A DNA stretch of 64,000 bases from CAZVPF01 sp964628195 (GTDB taxonomy: Bacteria > Planctomycetota > Phycisphaerae > Sedimentisphaerales > Anaerohalosphaeraceae): NCBI GenBank assembly GCA_964628195.1, contig CAZVPF010000004.1, forward strand, positions 62,001 through 126,000, in the 5' to 3' direction. The notes under the pieces are model-generated. The model saw nothing but the letters and a program-made list of their open reading frames with translations. It was not told the DNA's origin and searched no databases. This document shows positions 1 through 7,549 of the stretch, piece by piece. The stretch's first letter is position 1. Every line of letters begins with the position of its first letter. The translations under genes and the position numbers were made by a program.

Positions 1-386
1 GCGGGCAGCTGGCCGCCCCAGTCCATAGCTATTGCCGCGTAGCCGCGTTGGTTCCAGAGCCTGACCCATTCGGCGAAAGCAGTGCCGCCGCCTCCGTGTG
101 CGAGCACTACAGCGGGGACCTTTTGTCCGGGTTTTGTTTCGGGCAGGGCGTAATAGGCGAAGACGCGGGTGGGTTTGCCTTCGTATTCAAGGCCGGAGTA
201 GAATATGGAGTTTACGCCGTCTTGCTTGAAACGCTGAGGGCCGGGGTAAGTTTTCGGCACGGAGAATATTTTGGTTTTGTCCCATGGCATTTGGGGGCTT
301 AGTTTTGCCGTTGTTTTTTTGGCGGTTCCGCAGCCGGTGGAGATGATGGCGAGAGTCAATGCCAGGAGCAGAATTATTTTTCGCAT
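1..386 (-). CDS. Alpha/beta-hydrolase (acetylxylan-esterase-like) lipoprotein, partial
   Basis: Only the first 128 or so codons are in the window; the gene runs off the left edge. The start at 386 opens with a lipoprotein signal peptide (MRKIILLLALTLAIISTGC) whose lipobox puts the acylated cysteine at about residue 19. The mature part contains an HGGGG stretch near residue 108, which is the oxyanion-hole motif of alpha/beta hydrolases related to acetylxylan esterases and dienelactone hydrolases. The catalytic Ser, Asp and His would lie outside the window, so the enzymatic call is provisional. It follows the sulfatase on the same strand with about 28 bases between, which suggests a shared transcript and a role in removing ester substituents from a polysaccharide. 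Confidence 0.7.
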   Translation of the reverse strand, partial: MRKIILLLALTLAIISTGCGTAKKTTAKLSPQMPWDKTKIFSVPKTYPGPQRFKQDGVNSIFYSGLEYEGKPTRVFAYYALPETKPGQKVPAVVLAHGGGGTAFAEWVRLWNQRGYAAIAMDWGGQLP

Positions 387-414
387 GGAAATTTAACCTT
401 TAAAAAGCCGGGCT

Positions 415-2181
415 TCAGTTATTTTTGCGTTCGAGGTCGACGTACCATACGCCGTGCTTTTTGCCGTCGTATTCCAGCCAGGCCTCGAGTTTTGCGGGTC
501 CGGTTTGCAGCTTTATGCCGGGGAAGGTTATCTGGGGGTAGCCGGGCAGGAAGTTTTGTTTGAGTGTAGCTGCGGCGCATTTGAATATTACGACGGCTTG
601 TGTTTCGAGGGGCTGTGCCATTCTTACAGTTATATCATAAGGGCCGGTGTGGCGGACGTTGACGAGCCAGTGGCCGAGGACGCCGGGGCCCTCGTAATGA
701 TGAGTTCCTCGCCAGTCCTGTCTTGTCAGTGTGACGGGGTTTTCATGTTGTGTTCCTATGTATATGCGTGGCGGGTCGAAGCCTCTTTCTGCGGAGACTT
801 CTTTGAACCACTGCTGGTATTCGCGTTTGAGCTGTTCGACGATATCGGGGTGTTCATGTGCTATGTTATTTTTTTCGCCGGGGTCGGCGGCGAGGTCGAA
901 GAGCATGAATTGCGCCATTTGGGGGTTAAAGTCTTTCATGCCGGGATGGTTTGGCTGGACGAGTTTGTATCGGCCTTTTATTGCGGCAAATGCGCGGTAA
1001 AGCTCCGGCTGGTCTCCGCGGTGCCACTGGAAAAAGAGGGTGCGTTCGGGGAGGTTGCGGCGGCTGGCTTTTATGAGGGGCATGAGTGAGAGGCCGTCGA
1101 TTTTAGTTTTTGCCGGCGGAGCTATGCCGCAGGCGTCGAGGATGGTTGGCATGATGTCGATGTGGGCGGCTGGTTCGTTAATTTTGCGTGAGCCTTTGAA
1201 GCCTTTGGGCCATCGGATGAAGAATGGTACGCGGATGCCGTTTTCGAAAGTGCTGCCCTTTGCGCCTCGCAGGTCGGCAGAGTAGCGAGGTTTTTCTGCG
1301 CCCCAGAAGGTTGGGCCGTTGTCTGTCAGGAAAATGAATATGGTGTTTTCGGACAGGCCGAGTTTTTCAAGTGCTGTGCCGAGTCGCCTGAAGTTGTCGT
1401 CGATGTTTTCTATCATTCCGTAGGTGCGGGCGGTCGCGTCACACAGGCCCATATCGAGGTAGGGTTTGACGTATCGCTGGGGGACCTCGAGGGGGGTGTG
1501 CGGTGTGTTGGTGGCGAGGTAGACAAAGAAGGGGCGGTTTTTGTTTGCGGTTATGAATTCGACCGCCGCATCGGTGTAGACGTCCATGCAGTAGCCGTGC
1601 TTTTTGACTTGTTTTCCGTTGTGGGTAAAGACGGTGTTGAAGTATGTGTTGCCGGGCGGGTCGGAGGGCTGGCCTATGCCGCCGCCGTTGTGCATGAGCA
1701 CTTCGTCGAAGCCCTGGTCCTGGGGGCGGAGGGGGTAGTTGTCGCCGAGGTGCCACTTGCCGAACAGGGCGGAGGTATAGCCGTTTTTCTTCAGCATCTC
1801 GGGCAGCGTAACTTCTTCGTTGTACATCATGGCCCTGCCTATGAAGGTATCGACAACGCCGGTGCGGTAGTTGTACCTGCCTGTCATGAGGCCGGCCCTT
1901 GTAGGGGCGCAGACGGGGCAGACGTAGAACCTTGAGAACTCGACGGACTCTTTTGCGAAGGAATCGAGTGCGGGTGTTTTTATATATGGATTGCCGTGGC
2001 AGCGGAGGTCGCCGTAGCCCTGGTCGTCGGTTATGACGAGCACTATGTTTGGCTGGGCGGCGGCGCGGGCTGCGGATTTTTCCATTGACCTCTGGCAGCC
2101 TGTAAGGGTGATGCCGGCGGCTGCGGCGATTGAAGTGTTTAGGGCCTGTTTTAGAAAGTTTCTCCTGGTTGTGTTTTTCAT
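415..2181 (-). CDS. Sulfatase (arylsulfatase family), Tat-exported lipoprotein
   Basis: A 588-residue family-S1 type sulfatase that hydrolyses sulfate esters. The N-terminus has a twin-arginine motif (TRRNFLK, residues 5-11) and a lipobox ending in Cys29, so the folded enzyme is probably exported by Tat and may be lipid-anchored. The metal-binding Asp pair is at 52-53. The formylglycine motif CAPTR is at 91-95, with Cys91 the residue converted by a sulfatase-modifying enzyme, and the conserved GKWHLG block is at 141-146. An AHIDIMPTILD segment further on is also typical of the family. The substrate cannot be read from sequence; a polysaccharide sulfate is likely given the neighbouring esterase-like lipoprotein. 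It starts about 20 bases after the nucleosidase gene ends. Confidence 0.9.
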   Translation of the reverse strand: MKNTTRRNFLKQALNTSIAAAAGITLTGCQRSMEKSAARAAAQPNIVLVITDDQGYGDLRCHGNPYIKTPALDSFAKESVEFSRFYVCPVCAPTRAGLMTGRYNYRTGVVDTFIGRAMMYNEEVTLPEMLKKNGYTSALFGKWHLGDNYPLRPQDQGFDEVLMHNGGGIGQPSDPPGNTYFNTVFTHNGKQVKKHGYCMDVYTDAAVEFITANKNRPFFVYLATNTPHTPLEVPQRYVKPYLDMGLCDATARTYGMIENIDDNFRRLGTALEKLGLSENTIFIFLTDNGPTFWGAEKPRYSADLRGAKGSTFENGIRVPFFIRWPKGFKGSRKINEPAAHIDIMPTILDACGIAPPAKTKIDGLSLMPLIKASRRNLPERTLFFQWHRGDQPELYRAFAAIKGRYKLVQPNHPGMKDFNPQMAQFMLFDLAADPGEKNNIAHEHPDIVEQLKREYQQWFKEVSAERGFDPPRIYIGTQHENPVTLTRQDWRGTHHYEGPGVLGHWLVNVRHTGPYDITVRMAQPLETQAVVIFKCAAATLKQNFLPGYPQITFPGIKLQTGPAKLEAWLEYDGKKHGVWYVDLERKNN

Positions 2182-2201
2182 TTTTTGCTCCCTGATATTA
2201 T

Positions 2202-2987
2202 TCAGCCGAGTTCGGTTATCATGTTAAGGATTATTTCGTGGTAATTGCGGGATGCGGCCTTGAGGCATGCGGCGATGTCGACCAGGGCGGAGTGGTCCGC
2301 TTTATCGGAGACAGCCCTTATGCCGACGAAGCGTACGTCGTTGATAAAGCAGACATGGGCGACGGCGGCGGATTCCATTTCGACGGCGGCTGCGGCGAGA
2401 TTGGCGTGGAGCCATTTTGTTTTTTCGGCGGAGAATATGAACTGGTCTCCGGAGACTATATTGCCTGTTACGAGTTTTGGGGCGGTGTGGCCCGGCGCGG
2501 GGTTGTTTATTACGAGGTCGGAGCGGCTGGCGACGTTTTTGGCGAGGTCGACAAGCTGCGGGTCGGCGGTTGCGAAGGGCATTCGCATTTCTTTTTCGAT
2601 GACGAGTTTGTCCTCGCGCATCGTGACGTCGAATAGCACCTCTCCGACGGCGATGTCGTTTTGCAGCGGTGTGAGGTCCATGTCGTGCTGATAGAACTTT
2701 TCGCCGATGACGAGGTCGCCGATGTCGAGGGCGGGGTCACATGCTCCGGCGAGGCCTACCTGGAAGATCACCTCGGGGCTGAATCGGTCTATCACGAGCT
2801 GGGTGGTCAGGGCCGCGTTTACCTTGCCGAGTCCGGCGGCGGCGGCGACGAAGCCTTTGCCGTTATGTTGGCCTTGGTAAATCCGGACGAGGTCGCCTCG
2901 GAATCCCTTTGACGGAAGGGAGGGTTTGAGGCCCTGGAGAAAGGGGGCTATTTCGCTGTTCATTGCCGCGATAACCGCGTATGTCAT
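2202..2987 (-). CDS. mtnN: 5'-methylthioadenosine/S-adenosylhomocysteine nucleosidase
   Basis: Cleaves MTA and SAH to adenine plus the thioribose, recycling by-products of SAM use. The open frame extends upstream to 3050, but the start at 2987 is preferred: AAGGAG lies 8 bases upstream and the protein then begins MTYAVIAAMNSEI, which aligns with the family N-terminus. From this start it has 261 residues, and the catalytic set is in place: Glu12, Glu205 in VEMESAAVA, and the proton-donating Asp228 in VSDKAD. At about 30 residues longer than the E. coli enzyme it is slightly large. Its place ahead of a sulfatase gene may reflect shared transcription only. Confidence 0.88.
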   Translation of the reverse strand: MTYAVIAAMNSEIAPFLQGLKPSLPSKGFRGDLVRIYQGQHNGKGFVAAAAGLGKVNAALTTQLVIDRFSPEVIFQVGLAGACDPALDIGDLVIGEKFYQHDMDLTPLQNDIAVGEVLFDVTMREDKLVIEKEMRMPFATADPQLVDLAKNVASRSDLVINNPAPGHTAPKLVTGNIVSGDQFIFSAEKTKWLHANLAAAAVEMESAAVAHVCFINDVRFVGIRAVSDKADHSALVDIAACLKAASRNYHEIILNMITELG

Positions 2988-3176
2988 GAGTAACTCCTTA
3001 TTATTTAAAACATTTCGGGTGAATATAGCACAAAAAACATTTTTCATCAACGGCGAGAACCGGGGAAAACCGGCTTGGGATCACAATTTATACGATACCT
3101 ACTTTTAAATTTGCCTGTTTTTTTGCCGTTTTTAAGGCTTTCAGGTTATTAAACTTATCAAACAAGAGTTTTTTTG

Positions 3177-3205
3177 TTGACAAAATATCAGGTCGTCTAT
3201 ACAAT
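3177..3205 (+). promoter_or_regulatory. Sigma-70-type promoter for the secreted protein at 3289
   Basis: Perfect -35 TTGACA at 3177-3182, 17-base spacer, -10 TACAAT at 3200-3205. The predicted leader is about 75 bases and ends with a GGAGG ribosome-binding site just before the start codon at 3289. Confidence 0.65.
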
Positions 3206-3288
3206 TACAATATAATGTTGCAAAGAGGATCTGCAGATGTATTTTCAAGCATAGCTATTTAATTTAACTTTATTTTGGAGGTAAAGTA

Positions 3289-4578
3289 ATGGAAAGGGCA
3301 ATTAATCTTTCACTGTTGATCGTTTTTTTATTTTCTTATTCATGCCTGGCAGTACATTTTGAGTATGACAGCGGCCGCATCCATTCACAGTGTCAAACCA
3401 CCGCGACATATGACGGAACTACCGATGATCAAAGTGGTTTGGCATGGAAAACGGAAATGGACGGATACACAATTGCAGAAGCGTCCAGTAACGCAAGCGT
3501 TGAGGGGCCTTCGGAAACGGCGGCTTACTCTGGTGCTGACAGTTATTTAGGCTTTGACACGGAATATGATATTGACGGGAGCGTGCAGGTTTTCGGAATG
3601 ACTTCGATTTCAGCGGAGATTATTTCCTCTAACTCCGACGCCTATTCAGATGCCGGTTCTGAAACAGTCCATCCCGGGCAAAGCACGGGGATTTTCTTCG
3701 AAGTGGTCGGTGACGCGGGTGAGAATATCGGTGATATTGTTGAGATAACCCTTAACTGGAGCGGGTCAGTGAGTGTAACCGACAACGGTGAAGGACGAGC
3801 CGACAATGGTTTTCTTGAAGGGCCGAATATTGTCGTTGCAGTTAACCCCGCAAATATTGAAAACCCCGAGCCAGGCAGCAGGGTTTGGGAGAGACAGAGC
3901 CTTTCGCTTGATTACGACGGATATATTTTCGACAACGACCAGGTTACTTTTGAGGCAGAGATAGGTGATATTGTGGGGGTGTTCTTCGGGGTGTACGGCA
4001 ACATTACAATAAGTTCGCCGGGCGACTACGGTGAAGTAACAGCCGACCAGGAATTTATTCTATCACCTGTATATATAGGAGAGCGTCCGTATACGGCAGC
4101 GGATGCCGACATCGACGGCAGCGGCAAGGTGGATATTGGAGACCTTGCGATAATCGCCAAGTTCTGGCTGCAGGATGTGCCGACCAGCGGAGACGGCAGC
4201 ACCTGTCAACACGCGATTGAAGTTGCGGGCTACGGCACGGTCATCGGCGACAACTACGATGCGCTTTTAAGCGACATGTCGAGCTGCGCGATTGACCAGG
4301 AGTTTGACGACTCGAACGCGGTCTGGTACAAGTTCACTGTTCCTGCCAACGCCGATGTAAGGTTTGCCACAGAAGGTTACGGTGTTGATGGGCTGGACGC
4401 TTCGCTTGCCATTTATGACGCCTGCGGCGGGACGGAACTCGGCTGTCATGAGGCGTGGGTTGACGAGGTTTATCTTTCCGGACTTACAGCGGGGCAGACG
4501 GTTTATATACGTGTGGGCGGATACAACCTTGACGAAGGCGAGTTTGAGTTGACGATAGAGGAGTTTTTCCCTTCTTAG
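3289..4578 (+). CDS. Secreted protein with internal dockerin-like repeat and PPC-like C-terminal domain
   Basis: A 429-residue exported protein of unknown function. A Sec signal peptide covers about residues 1-21 (cleavage near SCLA). The next 240 residues are an unrecognised, probably beta-rich domain. At about 269-295 there is a single calcium-loop repeat of the planctomycete dockerin type (DADIDGSGKVDIGDLAIIAKFW). The last 130 residues resemble a bacterial pre-peptidase C-terminal (PPC) domain, with the typical VWYKFTVPANADV and LTAGQTVYIRVGG strands. It is transcribed alone from the promoter at 3177 and followed by a strong terminator at 4610. No catalytic motif was seen, so it may be a surface or binding protein. 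Confidence 0.75.
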   Translation: MERAINLSLLIVFLFSYSCLAVHFEYDSGRIHSQCQTTATYDGTTDDQSGLAWKTEMDGYTIAEASSNASVEGPSETAAYSGADSYLGFDTEYDIDGSVQVFGMTSISAEIISSNSDAYSDAGSETVHPGQSTGIFFEVVGDAGENIGDIVEITLNWSGSVSVTDNGEGRADNGFLEGPNIVVAVNPANIENPEPGSRVWERQSLSLDYDGYIFDNDQVTFEAEIGDIVGVFFGVYGNITISSPGDYGEVTADQEFILSPVYIGERPYTAADADIDGSGKVDIGDLAIIAKFWLQDVPTSGDGSTCQHAIEVAGYGTVIGDNYDALLSDMSSCAIDQEFDDSNAVWYKFTVPANADVRFATEGYGVDGLDASLAIYDACGGTELGCHEAWVDEVYLSGLTAGQTVYIRVGGYNLDEGEFELTIEEFFPS

Positions 4579-4609
4579 TAAGCAGGTAATAAACATAGAA
4601 GACTTCACG

Positions 4610-4645
4610 AGGTGTGCAGTGATACATTGCTGCGCACCTTTTTTT
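4610..4645 (+). terminator. Rho-independent terminator
   Basis: A 10-base stem (AGGTGTGCAG with CTGCGCACCT, one wobble) closes a 10-base loop and runs into seven T. It ends the transcript of the gene at 3289. Confidence 0.85.
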
Positions 4646-4696
4646 ATAAGATAAGCTGTGGGGGCAGATTCGGAAAGATTCGGTTTTTATTTAACT

Positions 4697-4739
4697 TGAA
4701 CACTATGCTAACACAAATCTAACGTGCGGGGTTTAGTAT
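4697..4739 (+). promoter_or_regulatory. Direct-repeat operator A (CTAACA, 11-base period) with -10-like hexamer
   Basis: Three direct repeats start at 4697 (TGAACA), 4708 (CTAACA) and 4719 (CTAACG), each exactly 11 bases from the next. A -10-like hexamer TAGTAT lies at 4734-4739, nine bases after the last repeat. No -35 element is visible. This is the architecture expected of an OmpR/PhoB-family activator site. It precedes the 5352 gene by about 600 bases, so it may drive the intervening leader region. Confidence 0.55.
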
Positions 4740-4782
4740 CATCGCAAATTTATTTCAGCAGTTTTGCAAAGAAAGTAATATT

Positions 4783-4905
4783 CCGCTTTTTGCGGATGTG
4801 AATAAACCTCCCGTCATAGCTGCATAAGCCGGTCACATCCGGCACCCGGCCCTGGGAAAGTTGCGCGAGACTATCTCAGGGTCGCAGCTATTTAAAGGAT
4901 AAGGC
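4783..4905 (+). other. Possible structured leader RNA with a pseudoknot
   Basis: Two perfect long-range complementarities cross each other: 4793-4801 (CGGATGTGA) with 4833-4841, and 4816-4823 (ATAGCTGC) with 4884-4891. A hairpin 4850-4854 with 4877-4881 (CCCTG/CAGGG) is nested inside the second. Crossing helices of 9 and 8 bp in 100 bases suggest a folded RNA. I could not match it to a riboswitch class I know; the c-di-GMP-I, SAM, TPP and cobalamin core motifs are absent. It lies downstream of operator A and upstream of operator B, in a region without a gene. Confidence 0.35.
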
Positions 4906-4984
4906 GGTTAAGGGGTAAGTACAATCGGGCTAAAGCGGGTTTAGTTAGTCCGGATGGATTTTGTTTTTGAAATATCAAGATAAT

Positions 4985-5027
4985 CTAACAGCGTTCTAAT
5001 AAAAATCTAACACAAATAGCCTACAAG
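4985..5027 (+). promoter_or_regulatory. Direct-repeat operator B (three CTAACA-type repeats) with -10-like hexamer
   Basis: CTAACA at 4985, CTAATA at 4996 and CTAACA at 5007, each exactly 11 bases apart. A -10-like TACAAG lies at 5022-5027, nine bases downstream. Transcription starting near 5034 would give a leader of roughly 315 bases to the gene at 5352. This is the most complete of the four copies of the element in the window. Confidence 0.6.
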
Positions 5028-5100
5028 TAGCGGGAAATTTAACCGCCTTTTGGGCGATAGATTTATCCGTTAATGATGAAAAGACAGCTTGTTTTTTAGC

Positions 5101-5165
5101 GAAAGGAGGTGATGAAAGGCAAGACATATCCAATCATCGTTATTAAATCGGTAAATGTTCCTTAG
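5101..5165 (+). other. Extended Shine-Dalgarno and possible 17-codon leader peptide
   Basis: GAAAGGAGGTGATG at 5101-5114 is almost a full complement of a bacterial 16S rRNA 3' end. An ATG at 5112 opens a 17-codon frame ending at 5165. The gap between GGAGG and this ATG is only two bases, too short for efficient initiation, so translation is doubtful. A second strong Shine-Dalgarno (GAGGAGGG, 5273-5280) is followed by a TTG at 5284 and a nine-codon frame. Both precede the real gene at 5352. A hairpin (CGGCC 5203-5207 with GGCCG 5217-5221) lies between them. Confidence 0.25.
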
Positions 5166-5351
5166 TTCACGCAGATGAAAAGCTTAAAGAAAACAGTATG
5201 TTCGGCCAAGAGGAATGGCCGGAATTTGGTAAAGCGTTAGAGAGATTTTAGAAAATTAGAAAGATTGATCGTGAGGAGGGTATTTGAAGTTGGGTGCGTT
5301 GCCTGATTTGTAAATGCCCTTAAAGTATTTATTGTTAGAAAGGAAATTATT

Positions 5352-7100
5352 ATGAAGAACGTGTTACTTATTGCTTTGATGGCATTGGCCATCGCGTGCA
5401 CTGCGACAGCAGGCACAGACCACTCTGGCACCATTACAGCAGACGAAACCTGGTTCGCAGCGGACAACCCGCACCACCTCGTTGACGACGTAATTGTTGA
5501 CAACGACGCAACACTGACAATTGAAGCAGGCGTTATCGTTGCCAGCTTCCAGGAAGACAACGGCAGCCTTGGTATCAGCCGCGGCTGCGACCTGATCATC
5601 GAAGGTACAAAAGAAAACCCGGTTATCTTCACATCAGCAGATGACTGTGCTACATGGGACGGCACAAGCGCTGTTGACACCAGCGGCAACGGCATCATCG
5701 AACGCTCCGAGTTCACAGGCGCCGCCGGCGACCCGAAGACAGGCGTTTGGCGCGAAGGCGCTGCTGAGTGGGGCAGCATTGCTATCATGGGTAACGGCAT
5801 CATTTCAGCTTCTCACTACGAAGTGACTGATGGCGACTGCGGTCTGCAGGTTCGTGACAACACAACATGCCCGGAAGACGGCAATGAAAAAGAGATGGAA
5901 GGTTTTGTTCCTGTTGCCGGCGAAGACTGGTTCCTTTACGGCGGTCTTGACGACAATGACGACTGCGGTTCTATCAGCTACCTCTCGCTTCGTTACGGCG
6001 GCAGGGAGCCGGTTCTGACGAACCAGGAACTTAACGGTCTTTCCCTGGGCGCTGTGGGCCGTGCGACAGACATCGACCACATTGACATCATGAACAACCG
6101 TGACGATGGTATCGAAATTTGGGGCGGCACTGTTCAGCTTTCACATGTAAACATCTGGAACATCGGTGACGACAGCTTCGACGTTGACGAAGGCTGGAGA
6201 GGCTGTGCAGAGTACGGTCTTATCGTACAGGGCTACAGCATGAACACCGCAGACCAGGGTGGCGCTATTGGTGACAACGCTTTTGAGACAGACGGTGCCG
6301 AAAGACAAAACGTAAACCCGATGACTACAGCGAAGATCAGCAAGTTTACAGTAGTAGGTCAGCCCGGCGGCGCTGGTGACAACAGCTTTGCCAAGGGAAG
6401 CGATGCAGGTACAGCATGGCGTGACAACGCCCGCGTTCAGTATGACAGCTGCATCTGGATGGATCTTGACGATCACATCGTTAAATACGACGAGAATGAC
6501 GGCGACGGCGGCTGGGGTTACGATGGTGACTGCGGCACAAAAAGCCGTACCGATAACTCCGACAACACAATGTCATGGGTTGAGCACTGGACAAATACAT
6601 ACAGCCAGTGGAAAAATGAGACAACTAACTGGAGCGCAGATCCTTACGGCTGCAACACTGACATGGCAGCTCTTTACGAGCAGTGGATTTGCATTGACAT
6701 GAACACGCCTCTTTGTGCAATCTCCAACAGCGTATTCTACGGCGATGATATTAAGTACAGCGAGTATGATCAACTTGACACAGAAATGACAGCTGCTCTT
6801 GGTCACGGTCATGTTAACAACACTATCGCTGGTTCTATGCCGATTCAGGGTCTTACACGCGGTGCAGATGTAACTATCGGCGCTTACCTGATGAAGCCTG
6901 TTATCGACATCAATCCTCTCCCGGCAGCCGGTGTTACCGCTGGCGGTTTCCAGAAGTGCAACTGGATCGCAGGCTGGACAGCAGCATCAGCTTACGGTTT
7001 CACATCTGAGGTTATTGAAGAAGGTAACACAGATATCAACTGTGACGGTATCACAAACGGTGCTGACCTTGCAATGCTTGGTTCAGGCTGGCTTAACTAA
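5352..7100 (+). CDS. Secreted beta-helix-like protein with C-terminal dockerin-like motif
   Basis: A 582-residue exported protein of unrecognised function. A Sec signal peptide covers residues 1-20 (cleavage after CTATAG). From about residue 28 the pattern is that of a right-handed parallel beta-helix (a TLTIEAGVIV rung, then a LIIEGTKENPVIFTSAD rung), a cap found in several secreted protein families. It is rich in Asp, Gly and Asn and in cysteine, and the last 25 residues form one calcium-loop dockerin-like repeat (DINCDGITNGADLAML). AAAGGAAA precedes the start. Two operator arrays (4697 and 4985) lie upstream and a strong terminator follows at 7136, so it is a single regulated unit. Co-regulation with the TonB-receptor genes downstream suggests that it supplies or binds their substrate (inference). 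Confidence 0.65.
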   Translation: MKNVLLIALMALAIACTATAGTDHSGTITADETWFAADNPHHLVDDVIVDNDATLTIEAGVIVASFQEDNGSLGISRGCDLIIEGTKENPVIFTSADDCATWDGTSAVDTSGNGIIERSEFTGAAGDPKTGVWREGAAEWGSIAIMGNGIISASHYEVTDGDCGLQVRDNTTCPEDGNEKEMEGFVPVAGEDWFLYGGLDDNDDCGSISYLSLRYGGREPVLTNQELNGLSLGAVGRATDIDHIDIMNNRDDGIEIWGGTVQLSHVNIWNIGDDSFDVDEGWRGCAEYGLIVQGYSMNTADQGGAIGDNAFETDGAERQNVNPMTTAKISKFTVVGQPGGAGDNSFAKGSDAGTAWRDNARVQYDSCIWMDLDDHIVKYDENDGDGGWGYDGDCGTKSRTDNSDNTMSWVEHWTNTYSQWKNETTNWSADPYGCNTDMAALYEQWICIDMNTPLCAISNSVFYGDDIKYSEYDQLDTEMTAALGHGHVNNTIAGSMPIQGLTRGADVTIGAYLMKPVIDINPLPAAGVTAGGFQKCNWIAGWTAASAYGFTSEVIEEGNTDINCDGITNGADLAMLGSGWLN

Positions 7101-7135
7101 GCAGTTATATAACTGTTAGTTTGATCTGATTTTAG

Positions 7136-7178
7136 CTGGTGGCGGGAAAAATTTTGATCCTGCCACCAGTTTTTTTTG
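7136..7178 (+). terminator. Rho-independent terminator
   Basis: A 12-bp stem (CTGGTGGCGGGA, 7136-7147, with 7158-7169, one G-T pair) and a nine-T tract. It ends the transcript of the gene at 5352. Confidence 0.9.
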
Positions 7179-7374
7179 CAGTTGGTTTCAAAATTAATCG
7201 CGCAGTTCAAATACTTATTATGTCCTTAATCAAGGGTCAACAGGACACAGAGTTTCAGCTTTGATAAAAACGGTCTATTTTGTCGAGCGGTGTTAATATA
7301 GAGAAGTCTGAATTTGTCCGTATTATGCTATCTTTTATATAGGACCATTCCGTTGTAACAAAAATATTAAATTT

Positions 7375-7412
7375 CTAACAATATCCTAACACTTCGGGGA
7401 GTGTTTTACAGT
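7375..7412 (+). promoter_or_regulatory. Direct-repeat operator C (CTAACA, 11-base period)
   Basis: CTAACA at 7375-7380 and again at 7386-7391. The nearest -10-like hexamer (TACAGT, 7407-7412) is 15 bases downstream, longer than at the other three sites. The site precedes the lipoprotein/TonB-receptor pair by about 160 bases. Confidence 0.5.
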
Positions 7413-7516
7413 AAACTCTGCCGCTATTCGTTATGAGTAAAAAGTACTTATCAGTATTAATAACTTATTTTTTGCCTGATTCTGTTTTGCTGTTTTTTTT
7501 CGGTGTTATGCATATT

Positions 7517-7531
7517 CCGCCGTTGCGGCGG
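7517..7531. repeat. GC-rich perfect inverted repeat just before the lipoprotein gene
   Basis: CCGCCG, three bases, CGGCGG, sitting 18 bases before the start codon at 7550 in an otherwise AT-rich leader. It could fold into a stable hairpin close to the ribosome-binding site (AAGGG) and limit translation, or be a protein-binding site. The rest of 7180-7516 holds operator C and no gene that I can see. Confidence 0.4.
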
Positions 7532-7549
7532 TTCTAAAAAAGGGTTTTT

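Noticed and set aside
4783..4905. Known riboswitch (cyclic-di-GMP-I, SAM, TPP, cobalamin)
   Set aside because: The core sequences of these classes (for example GACGCAAAGCC or CTGAGA) are absent, so only an unclassified structure is reported.
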